From: Chelydra serpentina
Lineage: Eukaryota; Chordata; Testudines; Chelydridae
DNA: 64,000 nucleotides
Assembly: GCA_037349315.1 (NCBI GenBank)
Contig: JBAIAC010000278.1
Span: 682,001-746,000 of the forward strand
Direction: 5' to 3'
Below, piece by piece: positions 11,140 through 22,178 of this stretch. A program made the translations under genes and the position numbers. The number at the start of each line of letters is the position of its first letter. The first letter of the stretch is position 1. The notes under the pieces were generated by a model. That model did not search any database. It was not told the origin of the DNA and was given only the letters and a program-made list of their open reading frames with translations.

Positions 11140-12302
11140 GGTTTACTCCTGCGGCAATTCTGCGCCAAAAAACTGACAATGTTGTGCACAATAGTTTACA
11201 ATTCTGCATATTTTATTGATCAATAAATAAAGGTGGGGCCTCCAGTGCAGCAGTGCTAGGTCAGTGTGCAAGAGGAGATGAGTGTGCAAGGAGAAGGGCC
11301 ACTGGCTGCACAGAGATGGGAAATCACCCTGTAGCCTCCCCCCCACCCACCCACCCACGGACTCAGCAGTGAGGCTGCACCTGACCGTGACACCCCGGGG
11401 CCCCGCCCCTCCGCGCCAGGTGCCCCAAGATAGCAAAGGAGAGGGACAGAGGCTTGCACACAAGCCCAGCTTTGGTCCCCGATCCAGGTGTGGGGCAGGC
11501 AGGATCACCCCGGCAAGATCCAAGTATGGAGGGGCTTAGTGGGCGGGGGGGGGGGGGATCCAGGTGTGGGGCGAGAGGGTTCTGGGTGGGGCAATCTGGG
11601 TGCAGGCAGCTCTTTGGGGGGTCTGGGCATGGGGGGATCTGGATGCACAGGGGCTCATTAGAGGGTTCCAGGTGCAAACGGGATGGGACTCTGCCGAGGG
11701 GGGGGGATCTGGGTTATGGGAGGCTCATTGGGGTGATCCAGCCGCGCAGGGGGCGGGCTCAGTGGCAAGTGGTCTGGGTGCAGGGATGGGGGTCCTGATG
11801 CAGGGGGGTGGGACTGGGTGCAGAGGGGGTGAGGATCAGCGAGGTGAGGGTGAGGGTGCAGGGGGCTCAGTGAGGGGGGGTTCTGGGTGCGGGGGAATCT
11901 GGGTATAGAGGTCAGGATGCACGAGGCTGGGCAGACAGAGTGCGCTCCCTGTACAGTGACCTTTCTCCCCGCAGCTGAGGAACAATGGGGGAGGTTTCTG
12001 GGGGAGGTCCCGACCACTCCTTGCAGGGGAAGAGGAAGTCCTGTCCTCCCCCAGCCCCAGGATAGGAGCCACCACCAGGGGTGTTCCCTGCCCCCATGCA
12101 GTGATTTACCTCTCTGCCAGCTGCTCCGTCCACCCAAAACAATGCGCTCGCTCTGCTGGGGAGGGGCGCCTGACCACTCTTGCAGCTTCCCTTTGCTTCC
12201 CCATCAGAAAGGCATTTTTCTGCAGAGAAGCAAAGCAATCTGCAGGGGGACATGAATTCTGCGCGCGCGCAGTGGCGCAGAATTCCCCGAGGCGTAACCC
12301 AG
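11140..12302 (+). mobile_element. non-autonomous DNA transposon with ~26 bp terminal inverted repeats
   Basis: The left end reads GTTTACTCCTGCGGC then AATTCTGCGCC; the right end reads GGCGCAGAATTCCCCGAGG then CGTAAC, its near reverse complement. The interior includes an AT-rich block (TTTTATTGATCAATAAATAA) and no transposase reading frame. The ends look like a family common in turtle and archosaur DNA, but I cannot place the superfamily; the target duplication is unclear. Confidence 0.65.
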
Positions 12303-13744
12303 TAGCTATCTATGGTATTTATCTGGACCCCCCACCTCTACCCATAGTATCTTTAAAGCATCGGTCACTACAAATGCCTCTGTAAAATGGGGCAGGGTTG
12401 TTACCCCAGATGTGAAATTGAGGCACAGAGATGCTAAGGCCTAATTGCTCAAGGTATTTCGGCACCTAACTCCCATTTTGTTGGTGCAAAACCCAAAGGG
12501 AAGGTGATGGGAGGAGAGGGGGCAGCTGGACCCCCAGTAGCCTGGGCTGTCTTGACCAGTGCGGGGGGCGGGGGGAGCATCATCCTTTCCACATGGCAGT
12601 TTTATTCCCTGGAGTTTGGGTTTTTTTCAGTTCATTCTTTTTTATTTGCAAAGGAAACGGAACAAACACAAGCCCCGTTGGCAGGAAGCCGAGCTCAGAG
12701 CATTCCTGGAACTGCTCCTTGTGGTTCAGGGAGCTCGGCCGGTGTTGGGGTGGGTGGGCGGAGACGCCCCGGGATGAAATGCGGCGCTATGGCTTTAAAG
12801 GATCAGAACTTTGCATGCGCATGGGTCTAAATGGAGCCCAGCAGCCCCCTTGCTCTCCCGCCCCTACAAAGCCGGGCAGGAGGCTGGTGAGGGGAGGCAA
12901 GGGCAAGTACTTCAGCGCTAGCCTCCCCATGTGTAACTCCCTCCCACACTTTATGCCTGGGCCCGATTCTCACCCCGCCCTGCCCCGTGTTTTGGTGTCT
13001 GGACCCGTGCAAAACTGGGCATGCAAAACCCTCGCACACCCATTCGGAGCCAGTTTGGGATGCGCTGGGAGCTGGGGACCGGCATGGAAAGGGTTAATGG
13101 AGGGGGAGGGGTGGCAGGGCTTTCTGGAGGGACCCCTTAGCAGGGACCCCAGCTCCAACAGTCTGCAGGACAATCTGCCTGGGGCTTGTAGCCCTGGAGG
13201 TGGGGTCTAGTGTCAAGCCCAGCATCCGCCCCCCGCCATCTAGTCTTGTGCAGGGCGGGGGCAGTTGCAGCCCTATGGGGCTCTGACCGCCCCCCGCCCT
13301 CGCCGTGCTATTTCTGCCCCAATTCCAGAGCACCAGGTACAGACGCTACCGGCTGCCCCGACTCCACTCCAGCAGGGGCTGATTGACCGAGGAGACCTGT
13401 TTCTGCCCTGGGTTCGTTCAGTGGAGCTACTCCGGAGTCACACCGGTAAAAGCAGGATCCGGCCCCACCTCCGCTAGGATCCACAGCCCCTTTCCCGCCG
13501 GCCAGGCCAGGCCTTGGAGAGACCTGCCTCCCGCCTGGGCATTGAAACGACAGCTCGTCCCAGCCGCACGGGCAATGGACGGGGGGTCCTAGGGTCAGCG
13601 TTTTAAAGGCAGAGGCGCCCAGTTGCCCTTTATAGAGCCGCCCCGAGTGTGGATTCGAGGCCCCTGGCTCCCCGTTGACCCAGCCCCGTGACCCAGCACG
13701 GCGCGTCCGACCCAGCCGCACGTTTCGGCCCTAGGAACGGCCAC

Positions 13745-13990
13745 ACCGGGGCAAAGCAATGGTCCGTCCAGACCAGTGTCCTGCCAGTGGCCAGTGCCGG
13801 CCGCTTCAGAGGGCGTGAGCGGAACAGGGCGATTTCGACTCCTCCACCCGTCTGCCAGCCCCGGTCAGAGTCGACGCCCAGAGCACGTGGGGTTGCTGCA
13901 TCCCTGATGTTCTTAGCTAATAGCCACCGATGTAGCATTCCTCCGTGAACGTGTTTAATTCGTTCTAATGCTTCGCCCCAGGGTAAGTGC
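13745..13990 (-). mobile_element. CR1 LINE 3' fragment
   Basis: Plus-strand text with GCCAGTGGCCAGTGCC and TTCTTAGCTAATAGCCA is the reverse complement of a CR1 3' region seen in sense at about 40,730-40,970. Truncated, no reading frame. Confidence 0.6.
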
Positions 13991-14214
13991 TTCACGACAG
14001 GGTGGCACCGGGCAGCGTGAGGGAACCCCCGGGGCTTTGTCTCTGCCCAGCTGCCTCGCTAAGGAATCCCCACGGTGCCCTGTCTCCTCTCTGCCACTAA
14101 GGGGCGCCGCAGCCATGGTTCCGGGGGCAGGTGGGGTTTGGGCACCTCACAAGGGCATTAAACCCAACAGGGTGGGGCGGGGTGAAAGCCGCGCCCGGTA
14201 AGACAAAGCACACG

Positions 14215-15005
14215 AGATGCAGGCGCGTCTGAGCAGAGGGGCGGGTGCCCATGGAAACCTCCAGGGACGGGGATTCCCCAGCCTCCCTGGGAGCCGGTTC
14301 CAGAGAGTTGGAAAACTTTCCCTACTATCTGCCCTAAATCGCCCCTGCTGTACCTTAAGCCCCTTGCTTCTCGTCCCGCTTTCGGTGGACGCGGAGATCC
14401 CTGTGCCCAGCAGAACAGCCCTGAAAAAAACATACCAGTTCCCCCCTCGGTCGACTTTTCTCAAGCGCAAACCCAGAGTTTTAACCTTTCCTCGTGGATC
14501 CGGGTTTCTAAACCTTGGATCAGTTTAGTTTGACTCACTGTAGTTTGTCCACGTGCCCCGGCCGGGGCCGAGGGCAGCCGGAGCACGACCTCCCATGCCA
14601 CACAGACGAGGCTCCTGTGAACACACCCGAGTGACCGTCGCCTTTTCCGCAGCTGCATCCCGCCGTCGGCCCATCTTCGACCTGTGACCGCCCCCCTACG
14701 CCCGCCCAGCCGGCAAGTCCCCTTTGCCCTTGTCTCTGTGGAATTTCATCATGAAAATATTGACTAGGGCCGGAGCCAGGACTGGGACCCCTTAGCTACG
14801 CCCCCTCTAGAGAACCATCGATGTCTCCTCTCTGGGGCCGGTCTTTCTTTTGGATGGTAGTTTCACCTCGACCACTTCTCCCTAGGTTGCTCATGAGAAC
14901 ATCATGTAAGACTGCATCAAAAGCTTTACTCCAGCCAAGATATATTACATCTGCTGCTTCCCCCCAGTTTGGGCTCCTTGTACCGTCGCTCCTGCAGGTT
15001 TCCTA
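14215..15005 (-). mobile_element. CR1 LINE fragment, antisense
   Basis: Contains the antisense CR1 signature: AAACCTCCAGGGACGGGGAT, ACTTTCCCTACTATCTGCCC, and near the right end CATCAAAAGCTTTACTCCAG with CCAAGATATATTACATCTGC. Diverged and internally deleted. Confidence 0.75.
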
Positions 15006-15584
15006 CTGTGTGCAGCGCTGGAGTAAGGGGTGGCGGGCGGGGGGAATCGGCAGGGCCCCCGAAAGGTCTGTTTGCTCTAGGGGGCTGTGGGCGGCGTGGG
15101 GAGGGGCAGCCCTCCTGCAGAGCTAGCGGCCTTCCTCGGTGTCAGGGTTTTACAGACACCCCCCCCTGTGAGGTAGGGACGTAGCCTTAATCTCCAGTTA
15201 CAGATCGGGGAAACCGAGGCACTGAAAGGGGGCGGGACAGGCCCACTATGAGATAGCAGCACAGCTGGGAACAGAACCCAAACTGTTCCCGCAGCTGGAC
15301 AATTAAAGGGACAGCGCATGCTTTTAAGGCCACTTCTGGCAGGCCAGGGTCTGAGCCCCCTTCCCTCCACTTCCTCCCCCAGCATCGTCCCCATTTAACA
15401 GGCAGGGGCAGTGACTGGGGGCAGGACAAAGCGACTGGCCCAAGGCTGCAGAACGGAACTGGGGTGGAGCTGGGGTTCGGCCTCCGCAGATCCCGGCTCC
15501 AAGCTCAGCCTGAAGGCTTCTCCCGACACCCTGCTGAACGAAGGTTCCCAACCCAACCCTGGGAGGCAGGGAAGTGTTCTAATC

Positions 15585-15783
15585 CCCATTGACAGAGGGG
15601 GAAACTGAGGCATGGGAGGAGACTGACTCACCCAAGGGCAACGAGAGAGCTGGGCATAGAACCCAGGAGTCATGACTCCCGGCCCCCTTGCTCTAACTAC
15701 TGGACCCCACTCCCCACCCAGAGCCAGGGATAGAACCCAGGAATCCTGACTCCCAGCCCCCCCTACTCTAACCACTAGACCAT
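15585..15783 (-). repeat. MIR-like tail with two tandem units
   Basis: GGGGGAAACTGAGGCATGGG leads into GAACCCAGGAGTCATGACTC and a second unit GAACCCAGGAATCCTGACTC, each followed by CTCTAACNACTRGACC. Confidence 0.65.
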
Positions 15784-16067
15784 GCGGCCTCCAACAAGGA
15801 GGTTTTCTTTTGCGGGGGAATTCAATTCACTGACAGGATTGACACACGCCGGGGGGGGGGGGGGGAGGTAAGGGGAAGCCTGGGGGGGGTGCATAGATCT
15901 AGTTTAACCCTTTTCTTTCCTCCCCCACCCTGGTCTAGGTGGCGGCGTTCCCACACGCACACAAAAGCACCCACACACGGGGGCAGTTCTGGAGCCTAGG
16001 GGCAGTTCCATGGGGGCGGGGGGGGGGGGATCCCCAGCACCAAGTACAATTATTTCCAAGGTTTTAT

Positions 16068-16072
<5 letters not shown>

Positions 16073-16095
<23 letters not shown>
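16073..16095 (+). repeat. A homopolymer
   Basis: A run of about 21 A in the presumed MIP 3' flank, followed by an A/T-rich stretch to about 16128. Confidence 0.9.
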
Positions 16096-16099
<4 letters not shown>

Positions 16100-16344
16100 G
16101 AATTAAATTAAAAAAATAAACAACAACAAAGAGATCCCCCCCCCCCGCCCGCCCCCCGGGTCCCTTGTCCGCCCTCGCCGTCCGTGAGCGAGCACAGCAT
16201 ATTCGGTCCTTTCCATCTCCCCTCCGCTGTGATTCCTACCGGCCAGTCAGAACTACAGTCCGGACACTGGGCCAGGCTTTGCCGCTGGTTCCGTCCCCGC
16301 CCCGGGGGCCGCGGCGTGTCTGGGGGCGCTGCCCGGGCTCCTCT

Positions 16345-16530
16345 TTATAGCGCCTGCGTTTTCAGCTCCATGGGCTCCCCGGGGGGGTCCGGGGGGGCCT
16401 GGCCTTCCGCCGCCTGCTCGCCTTTCAGGATGGCGAGCCGCTCGGCCAAGCCCCGCATGCGGGGGCAGAGGACAAAGTCGTAGAGGAGTCCGGCCAGCGT
16501 GGCCCCTAGGATGGGCCCAACCCAGTACAC
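16345..16530 (-). CDS. MIP: MIP exon 4 (stop)
   Basis: Begins [20 protein letters not shown] after acceptor CCCCAG and ends KTQAL with stop TAA at 16347-16345. There is no serine in the whole exon. Confidence 0.97.
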   Translation of the reverse strand: MYWVGPILGATLAGLLYDFVLCPRMRGLAERLAILKGEQAAEGQAPPDPPGEPMELKTQAL

Positions 16531-18573
16531 CTGGGGGAGGAGGGGAAAGGGGCACAGGGGTTAGGCGGGGCCTGTCCCTTCATGCACTCCCCCCACCCCA
16601 CTGCTGCAGGAACCTCCCTGTCGCCCTGGATTTCTCTCCGCCCCCTTCTTCTGCAGCCCCCCCCCCCCGATCTCCCCGTCCTGTTTCATCCCTGAAATTC
16701 ATGGTAGTGGGGGTGGGGGGAGAGCCCGCCGCTCTGAAACGCCACTTGAGCCGGCGTGATGAGACCCAAGACACAGGGGTGAGCTGTTCTCAGTCCACCC
16801 AGCAGGGGTCAGCATGCACCACTGTAATGCAGCCCCCTCTGGGGAGGGACATGGCAGCTGGTTATACAGGGATCCTTCCACCCAGCACTGATGTGCAGCC
16901 ACCTCTGGGGTGGGACATGGCAGCTGGTTATACAGGGATCCTTCCACCCAGCACTGATGTGCAGCCACCTCTGGGGAGGGACATGGCAGCTTTGTAACGG
17001 CTGCATGAGCATGCAGGCCAGGGCATGAAGGATGGTTGAACCCTTAGGTTGGGACCTCCGATGGCAGGTGTGGCCCCAAACCAATGTGGCTGTGGGGAGC
17101 AGCGCACCCCTCCCCGGCTGCCCCTTCCTTACCCAGTGGTTGGAGAAGTTGCGGGTGATGACGGCGGGGGCGAAGGACCGCGCGGGGTTCATGCCGGCTC
17201 CCGTGTAGTACATCTGCAAGAGAGGCAGCGGGAAGGTGAGGTTCCCCCCCGGGATCCTGGCCCCCCGCAGCGCTGGCCGGCCCAAGGGTGGGGGCAGGGG
17301 GTGGAGCACCCATGGGAGCGGGTTGGGGGTCCCCAGCTGCAGGGTGTGTTAGGTCACTTTGGGTGGCTTTCCCCACGGGAGGCGCTCTAGCCCACCTCTC
17401 TATAGTCACCGCCATTTCTAGCCCCCCCCCGGGGTCTCTATGGTGCATCTGGCACCCGGAGACCCCACTGCCGGGGGGGGGGGGGGGGGCCCACCTCAGG
17501 TCATAGCATAGCCCCCTGCCCTGACCTCCCCCCCAGCCATAGGGAGATGGTGGGTGATGGGGGAGGTTTTATGCAAAGGCCAGGAGGCACGGTCGTACAT
17601 ATGCAAATTTGGGCATTGGCTCATTTACATAAAGCCTGGAGCGCTCCAGGCCTGGGTTCAAGGGGCAGGGGGGTGTGTGTGTGGGTGGGTGGGTGTGTGT
17701 CTCCGCTCCGCAGCCGTTGAGTGGGATGAGGCCAGGCCTGGCCTGCCCCACACAGCCCGCTAGGACCCGGCTGGCCAGGGAGCAGGGCCCCAGGCCTCGG
17801 GGCGGGGAGCTCCTTACCCCGAAGAGGTGTCCCAGGGCGAGGGAGAAGCCGATGGCCAGCGCCACCGAGCCCACGCGCCCGTTGTGCCGCTCGTCGTAGG
17901 TGGCGAAGAAGCAGAGGACGAACTGCAGCGTCAGGAAGATCTCGACGGTGGTGGCCTGGGCCAGGGTCACGCCGGGGTGGATCTGCAGCGGGCGGGGGGG
18001 GGGCACACAGAGAGAGAGGGATCCAGATGGGTCAGCAACACCCGGCACCTTTGCTGCAGACTTTGCCAGGAGAAGGGGTGTTAGCAGCTTCCTCCCCCCG
18101 CCGCGATTCCAGCCCCCCAGCGATCCCCAGTCCGCAGGGGGCGCTGCTGAGCGGACTCACCCTCCCGGGCGGCCGGAGACTCTGTCGGGAATATCAGATC
18201 CATGCCTCGGGGGCCCCCCCGAGCTGAGCTCATCCAGCCGGGGGCTGCGTTGCTGTTATGCGACACCGGGGCCTGCAGTTTTCCCAGGGGGACAGCCCCC
18301 CCCCAGGAGGAAACAGCTCCCAGAGGCCCACGCTGGCCCAGCCTTTAAAGGGGCATTAAGATGCGGGGCGGGGGTGGGGGGAGGGTCTAGTGACAAATCC
18401 ACTTCGCCGGCGCCACCACGCTGAACGCCATGGGCCATGCAGGGCTCCCCAGAGATGCAGCTCAGATCCTGCTGTGCTAAGGGGAATCGCCACTACCGGT
18501 CAGCTGCACAGGGGCTAGGACACACTGCAGAGCAGTTCCACTGCAGATCCAGAAAAGGGGCAGCATGAGCGTG

Positions 18574-18604
<31 letters not shown>

Positions 18605-19962
18605 ATTGTACGTGAAGTCAGCGGAGGATGGGACTCTCCCGGGCAGGCACAACCGCCCGTCCAGCCGCGCTCGCTCGCACTGAATAAGCGGCTCTGTCTG
18701 ATGCCGGACGCAGCGCACCCTGGCTGGGGGATCTGCTGTTTTACTGGATCTATTCGGGGAGTGGCTGAAAACCGCAGGCAGGTCCGTGCTCCGGCTGCTG
18801 GCGCCGGGAGCAGAAGAGGATGGGTTTGGCGCCCGGGGGAAACTGAGGCACACAGGGACAGCGGCGCCAGCACGGCTCCTGGCTGTTCCGGCGCAAGGAG
18901 TGACTCTAGGCCCTCTGGCGCCGGGCTCGGGATCCCCACGGGCGTGACGGCAGACCAGCTATCAGGGCAGCGTTACTCCGCTGTCTTCCTGCCTGTCAGG
19001 CACCCCCAAATCACTCCCTGCCTTGGGAACCACTCCTCCACCCTCACCACTAGGCTCCCCTCCCCTCCCCGAGCCAGGGAGGGAACCCAGGAGTCCTGAC
19101 GCTGCTGACTCCCCCCAAGCCAGGCCCTTTCACAGACTCCAGCGCCGGCTGCCGTGGGGCTGTGGGGGGTGACGTGGCACGGAGGGGCCCGGGGGCTCGT
19201 TCCCCCCGCGGCGGGGCCCACGGCTCGGGGCACAGGCGGCCCCAGGTCCGGGCGGGGATGGCATGACGGCTGTGCCCTGCCTGAGGAGCGACCCACCGCT
19301 CTGGTCCCCTGGAGACGGGGCAGGGGGCTGGGTCTGAGCCCCCTAAACCAACCATCTATTAATGGGGGCATGATGAGGACAGGACCCTTGCTCCCCCAGC
19401 ATCTGGGGTCCCCCTCACCCCCAATGTGGGGTCCTTTCCCAGCCCGTCTCCCGGTCCTACCCCAGCCCAACCCCCCAGAGACAAGCCCCCCACCTGGGGA
19501 GTGCTGCACCCCCCCTCCCCCCGGGCTCCTGAGCCCCTACCCCAAGAGGCGTCGCGGCACCCCCAGCACCAAGGAGCCCCCCCCCATTCCCCTCCAGGTT
19601 ACCGTGTTGAGTGCCAGGTTGCCGCGGATGGCGGCCGGCGTGAGCCCGTAGAGCACGGCCGCCCCGGCCACCCCGCCCAGGACCTGGGCCACCACGTAGA
19701 AGACGGCGCGGAGCAGGGAGAGCTGGGCGCCCACCAGGAAGGCGAAGGTGACGGCCGGGTTGACGTGGGCCCCGCTGACGTGGCCCAGCACCTGCACCAG
19801 GGTGGCCGCGGCCAGCCCGAAGGCCAGGGCCACCTGCAGCACGTTGAGGGGCCCAGCCCCCCAGCGCAGCGAGGCCCCCAGCCCGAAGAAGACGTAGATC
19901 ATGGTGGCGAAGAACTCGGCGAAGACGGCCCTCCAGAAGGAGGGGGAGCGCACCTCCCACAT
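16345..19962 (-). CDS. MIP: MIP, lens major intrinsic protein (aquaporin-0), complete
   Basis: Water channel and junction protein of lens fibre membranes. Exons 19603-19962, 17818-17982, 17133-17213 and 16345-16530 encode 120+55+27+61 = 263 residues, exactly the human length. It starts [20 protein letters not shown] and ends [11 protein letters not shown], the MIP signature tail. Both NPA motifs (68-70, 184-186) and the pore filter F48, H172, A181, R187 are present, as are the AQP0-specific pore tyrosines Y23 and Y149. Six membrane helices are expected. An in-frame ATG four codons upstream (19974) has C at -3, whereas the chosen ATG has G at -3 and matches the conserved start. The tail positions equal to human S229, S231 and S235 are Gly, Ala and Ala. 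Its exon sizes are shared by the aquaporin next upstream, suggesting old tandem duplication. Confidence 0.97.
16828..16995 (+). repeat. 66 bp direct repeat, ~2.5 copies, in MIP intron 3
   Basis: Units share GCAGCCACCTCTGGGG, GGGACATGGCAGCTGGTTAT and CCTTCCACCCAGCACTGATG. Confidence 0.9.
17133..17213 (-). CDS. MIP: MIP exon 3
   Basis: 81 nt, phase 0: [18 protein letters not shown] then ITRNFSNHW, holding the second NPA and the filter Arg. Acceptor CTTGCAG, donor GTAAGG. Confidence 0.97.
17818..17982 (-). CDS. MIP: MIP exon 2
   Basis: 165 nt, phase 0: [20 protein letters not shown] through [11 protein letters not shown], covering helices 4-5. Acceptor GCTGCAG, donor GTAAGG. Confidence 0.97.
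19603..19962 (-). CDS. MIP: MIP exon 1 (start codon)
   Basis: 360 nt, 120 residues from MWEVRS to RGNLALNT, with helices 1-3 and the first NPA ([10 protein letters not shown]). Donor GTAACC. Confidence 0.97.
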
Positions 19963-20075
19963 GGCGGGGGGCATGGGCAGGGGGGGGCGGCGCGGGCTGG
20001 GCCGGGCGCCTGCAAACTCACTGCCCCCACCGGCTCTGGCTGCTTACTACGGGGGACGATGCCCAGGCTGGGGGG

Positions 20076-20081
20076 TTTATA
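20076..20081 (-). promoter_or_regulatory. MIP: MIP TATA box
   Basis: TATAAA on the minus strand within CCATATAAACCCCC, about 115 bp before the start codon. Initiation about 30 bp downstream would leave a 5' UTR near 85 nt. A single TATA box suits a strongly tissue-specific gene such as MIP. Confidence 0.7.
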
Positions 20082-21591
20082 TGGGGCCCTTGGTCCAGCC
20101 CAGGAGGTGGGATTCGGGACTGGGACTCTTAACCCCTTCATTGCCTGCAGCGGGGATGGGCCGTATAAAGGCTCCCCCGGCTGATGCCAAGAGGGAGGGA
20201 CAGGAGGGGGAAGGGACTTGGGGTGGGGGGGGCGAGACCCTGTGGCGACGTCTTTCAGGGACCCCTCCTCTGCCCCCCAGCCCGGGAAGAGCCCTCCTGT
20301 CCTGACGACCCAGTGTTCAGCCGCTCCCCGCCACCCAGAGCTGGGCTGGTGGGGGGGCGGCCAGAGCTGCCCTCCAAGTCACCTCTCCTAGCCCGTGGGG
20401 GAATCAGGGTTTCTTTGTCCCTGGTGTCCAGCCCTTAGGGACTCAGCGAAGTGTGGGGGGAGGCAGATGCTGGGCAAAGGGGGCGTTATGGGCCCGTAAT
20501 GGGCCGAGGGGGGTTGGGTCGTCTGGAGCAGCGCTGGGGGTAGCACGGATCCCTCATGGTATTTCTGAGGAACCACCAGCCCATGGGGGCGGGGGGTGCT
20601 GCTGGCCCCAGGGCATCAGAGCCCCTCAGGACTCCAGAACAACCCAGCCCTGGGGCCAGGCCCCGTCTCCTGCTATGCTGGCGCCTTGCGGACGCCCGGG
20701 AAAAACGCCGTGTTATATCTCGGGGCAGGAGAGCAGCTGCCGGGACCGTGGCACGGGGCAGGGGCTGGGGGCAGGCTGCCCGCCCCGCGTATGTCCTGCC
20801 CTCCTTACACCCTGCGGCCCCACGCCACGTTTTGGTGGCTCTTGCCAGGGGGTGCCGGTCCGGGGAGCACCACATCAGCATCTGGCAGGGACCAAATTGG
20901 GAAGGTTTTTTTCTCTCGGCCCTGGGTGACCAAACCCCGAGGGCCGCCCCTGCCCTGGTGACCCCTGTGCTGGCCCGGGTTGGGCTCTGGCAAGGAACCG
21001 GGTGACTGGGGTGACCCTGGGCAGAGGGGACGGGGCCCAACCCGGATCCCCATCCCAAGCGGAAGTGGCAGAGGTCAAACCCCATTCCCATCTGAAGCAC
21101 CCCGCCAACCCGGATCAGTCCCCTGGGGGCTGTGGGATCAGGCCCATGCTGTGCCCCCCCCCACTCTGCCCCCCTCCCTCAGGGGATTTTGTCTCTCCAG
21201 CACTTTGCAGCCCATTCAATGGGCCCAGTTGTATGCCAGGAAGGTTTACTCAGCGCTGGCTTAACGGGCGCTAATTCCCCCAAGCCACCGGGGATTAGCT
21301 GGGGCCCTGCCATTGGGTGGGCGGGCGAGAATCTGCCAGGCCTGCAAGCGGCCGGGATAATGGGTTTGCTTCGCTCAGCACCGAGCGCCCGGCCGGGCCT
21401 CGGCTGTCAGACCCGGGGTGGAGGGGGATGGGGACCAACCCTCCCTCACTCGCGGCTGCTCTGCTTTAGTTCGGGGTCTGACTTTCAAATTCGGGAAGGG
21501 GGGAAGCTGGGGGGGCTATTTGTGTATGGTGCTGAACACCCCTCAAAAGCTTTCTGCACCCACAACCCCACCCCTCCCGGGCTGTTCTCCC

Positions 21592-21870
21592 TGATTTACA
21601 GGTGGGGAAACCGAGGCCCGCAGACTAGAGAAGTGACTTGCCCAAGGTCACACATAGCGAGTCTGTGGCAGAATCAGGACCAGAACCCAGGAATCCTGGC
21701 TCCCAGCCCCCCTGCTCTAACCACTAGCCCCACTCCCCTCCCACTCCTGGGGACAGAACCCAGGAGTTCTGGCTTCCAGCCCCCCTGTTCTACCCATTAT
21801 CCCCGTTCCCCTCCCTCTCCTGCGGACAGAACCCAGGAGTCCTGGCTCCTAACCCCCCTGCTCTAGCTCT
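21592..21870 (-). repeat. MIR-like SINE with ~3 tandem end units
   Basis: GGTGGGGAAACCGAGGCCCG, then CTTGCCCAAGGTCACACAT (the MIR core word in reverse complement) and three AACCCAGGARTYCTGGCT units. Confidence 0.7.
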
Positions 21871-22172
21871 TTGGCCCCTGCTCCGGTGCCAATTGGCATC
21901 CAAGCGCGGTGTGAAGACTCCCTAGTGATGGTTGTCATGGTTGCAGGGCTAGTTACTCCTCTGCTCCCCCCTCCCCAGCATCTGCCCTCGGGCCTTTACC
22001 TCCCCCCCCCCGGGTGGAACCCCCAAATCTCCCACTCGCAGACCGGGCCCTGGGGCTACGGCCCCTGGCGGATCCATCCTGCTCCCCGGTCAGGCCCGGC
22101 CCCCGCGGCTCTCCCCTCGGCGGGCTGGGCCCGGACGCACAGTGACCAGGCAGCTGTTCACCCAAAGCCGGC

Positions 22173-22178
22173 TTTAAT
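22173..22178 (-). terminator. candidate polyadenylation signal of the AQP4-like gene
   Basis: ATTAAA on the minus strand in CCGATTAAAGCCGG, about 1 kb past the stop codon at 23172. A common variant signal, the only one noticed in the expected range. Confidence 0.35.

Larger units (their letters stand above)
10190..16344. other. spacer between TIMELESS and MIP
   Basis: No coding exon recognised. Contents: a (GT)n run at about 10566-10592, a tandem duplication (10638-11050), a DNA transposon (11140-12302), GC-rich unique-looking DNA (12500-13720), antisense CR1 pieces (13745-15005), MIR-like sequence (15585-15783), and homopolymer G, A and C tracts (15850-16150). The stretch just left of the MIP stop should hold the MIP 3' UTR, but no canonical minus-strand AATAAA was found there. 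Confidence 0.5.

Noticed and set aside
12500..13720. CpG-rich single-copy-looking DNA, considered as another gene between TIMELESS and MIP.
   Set aside because: No frame with recognisable protein similarity and no paired splice sites; left as unexplained spacer.
19963..19974. In-frame upstream ATG four codons before the MIP start.
   Set aside because: Poor context (C at -3 and +4) and not conserved; the MWEVRS start matches the family and has G at -3.
20164..20170. Plus-strand TATAAAG considered as a promoter.
   Set aside because: No plus-strand gene or exon follows within several kilobases; the MIP TATA on the other strand fits better.
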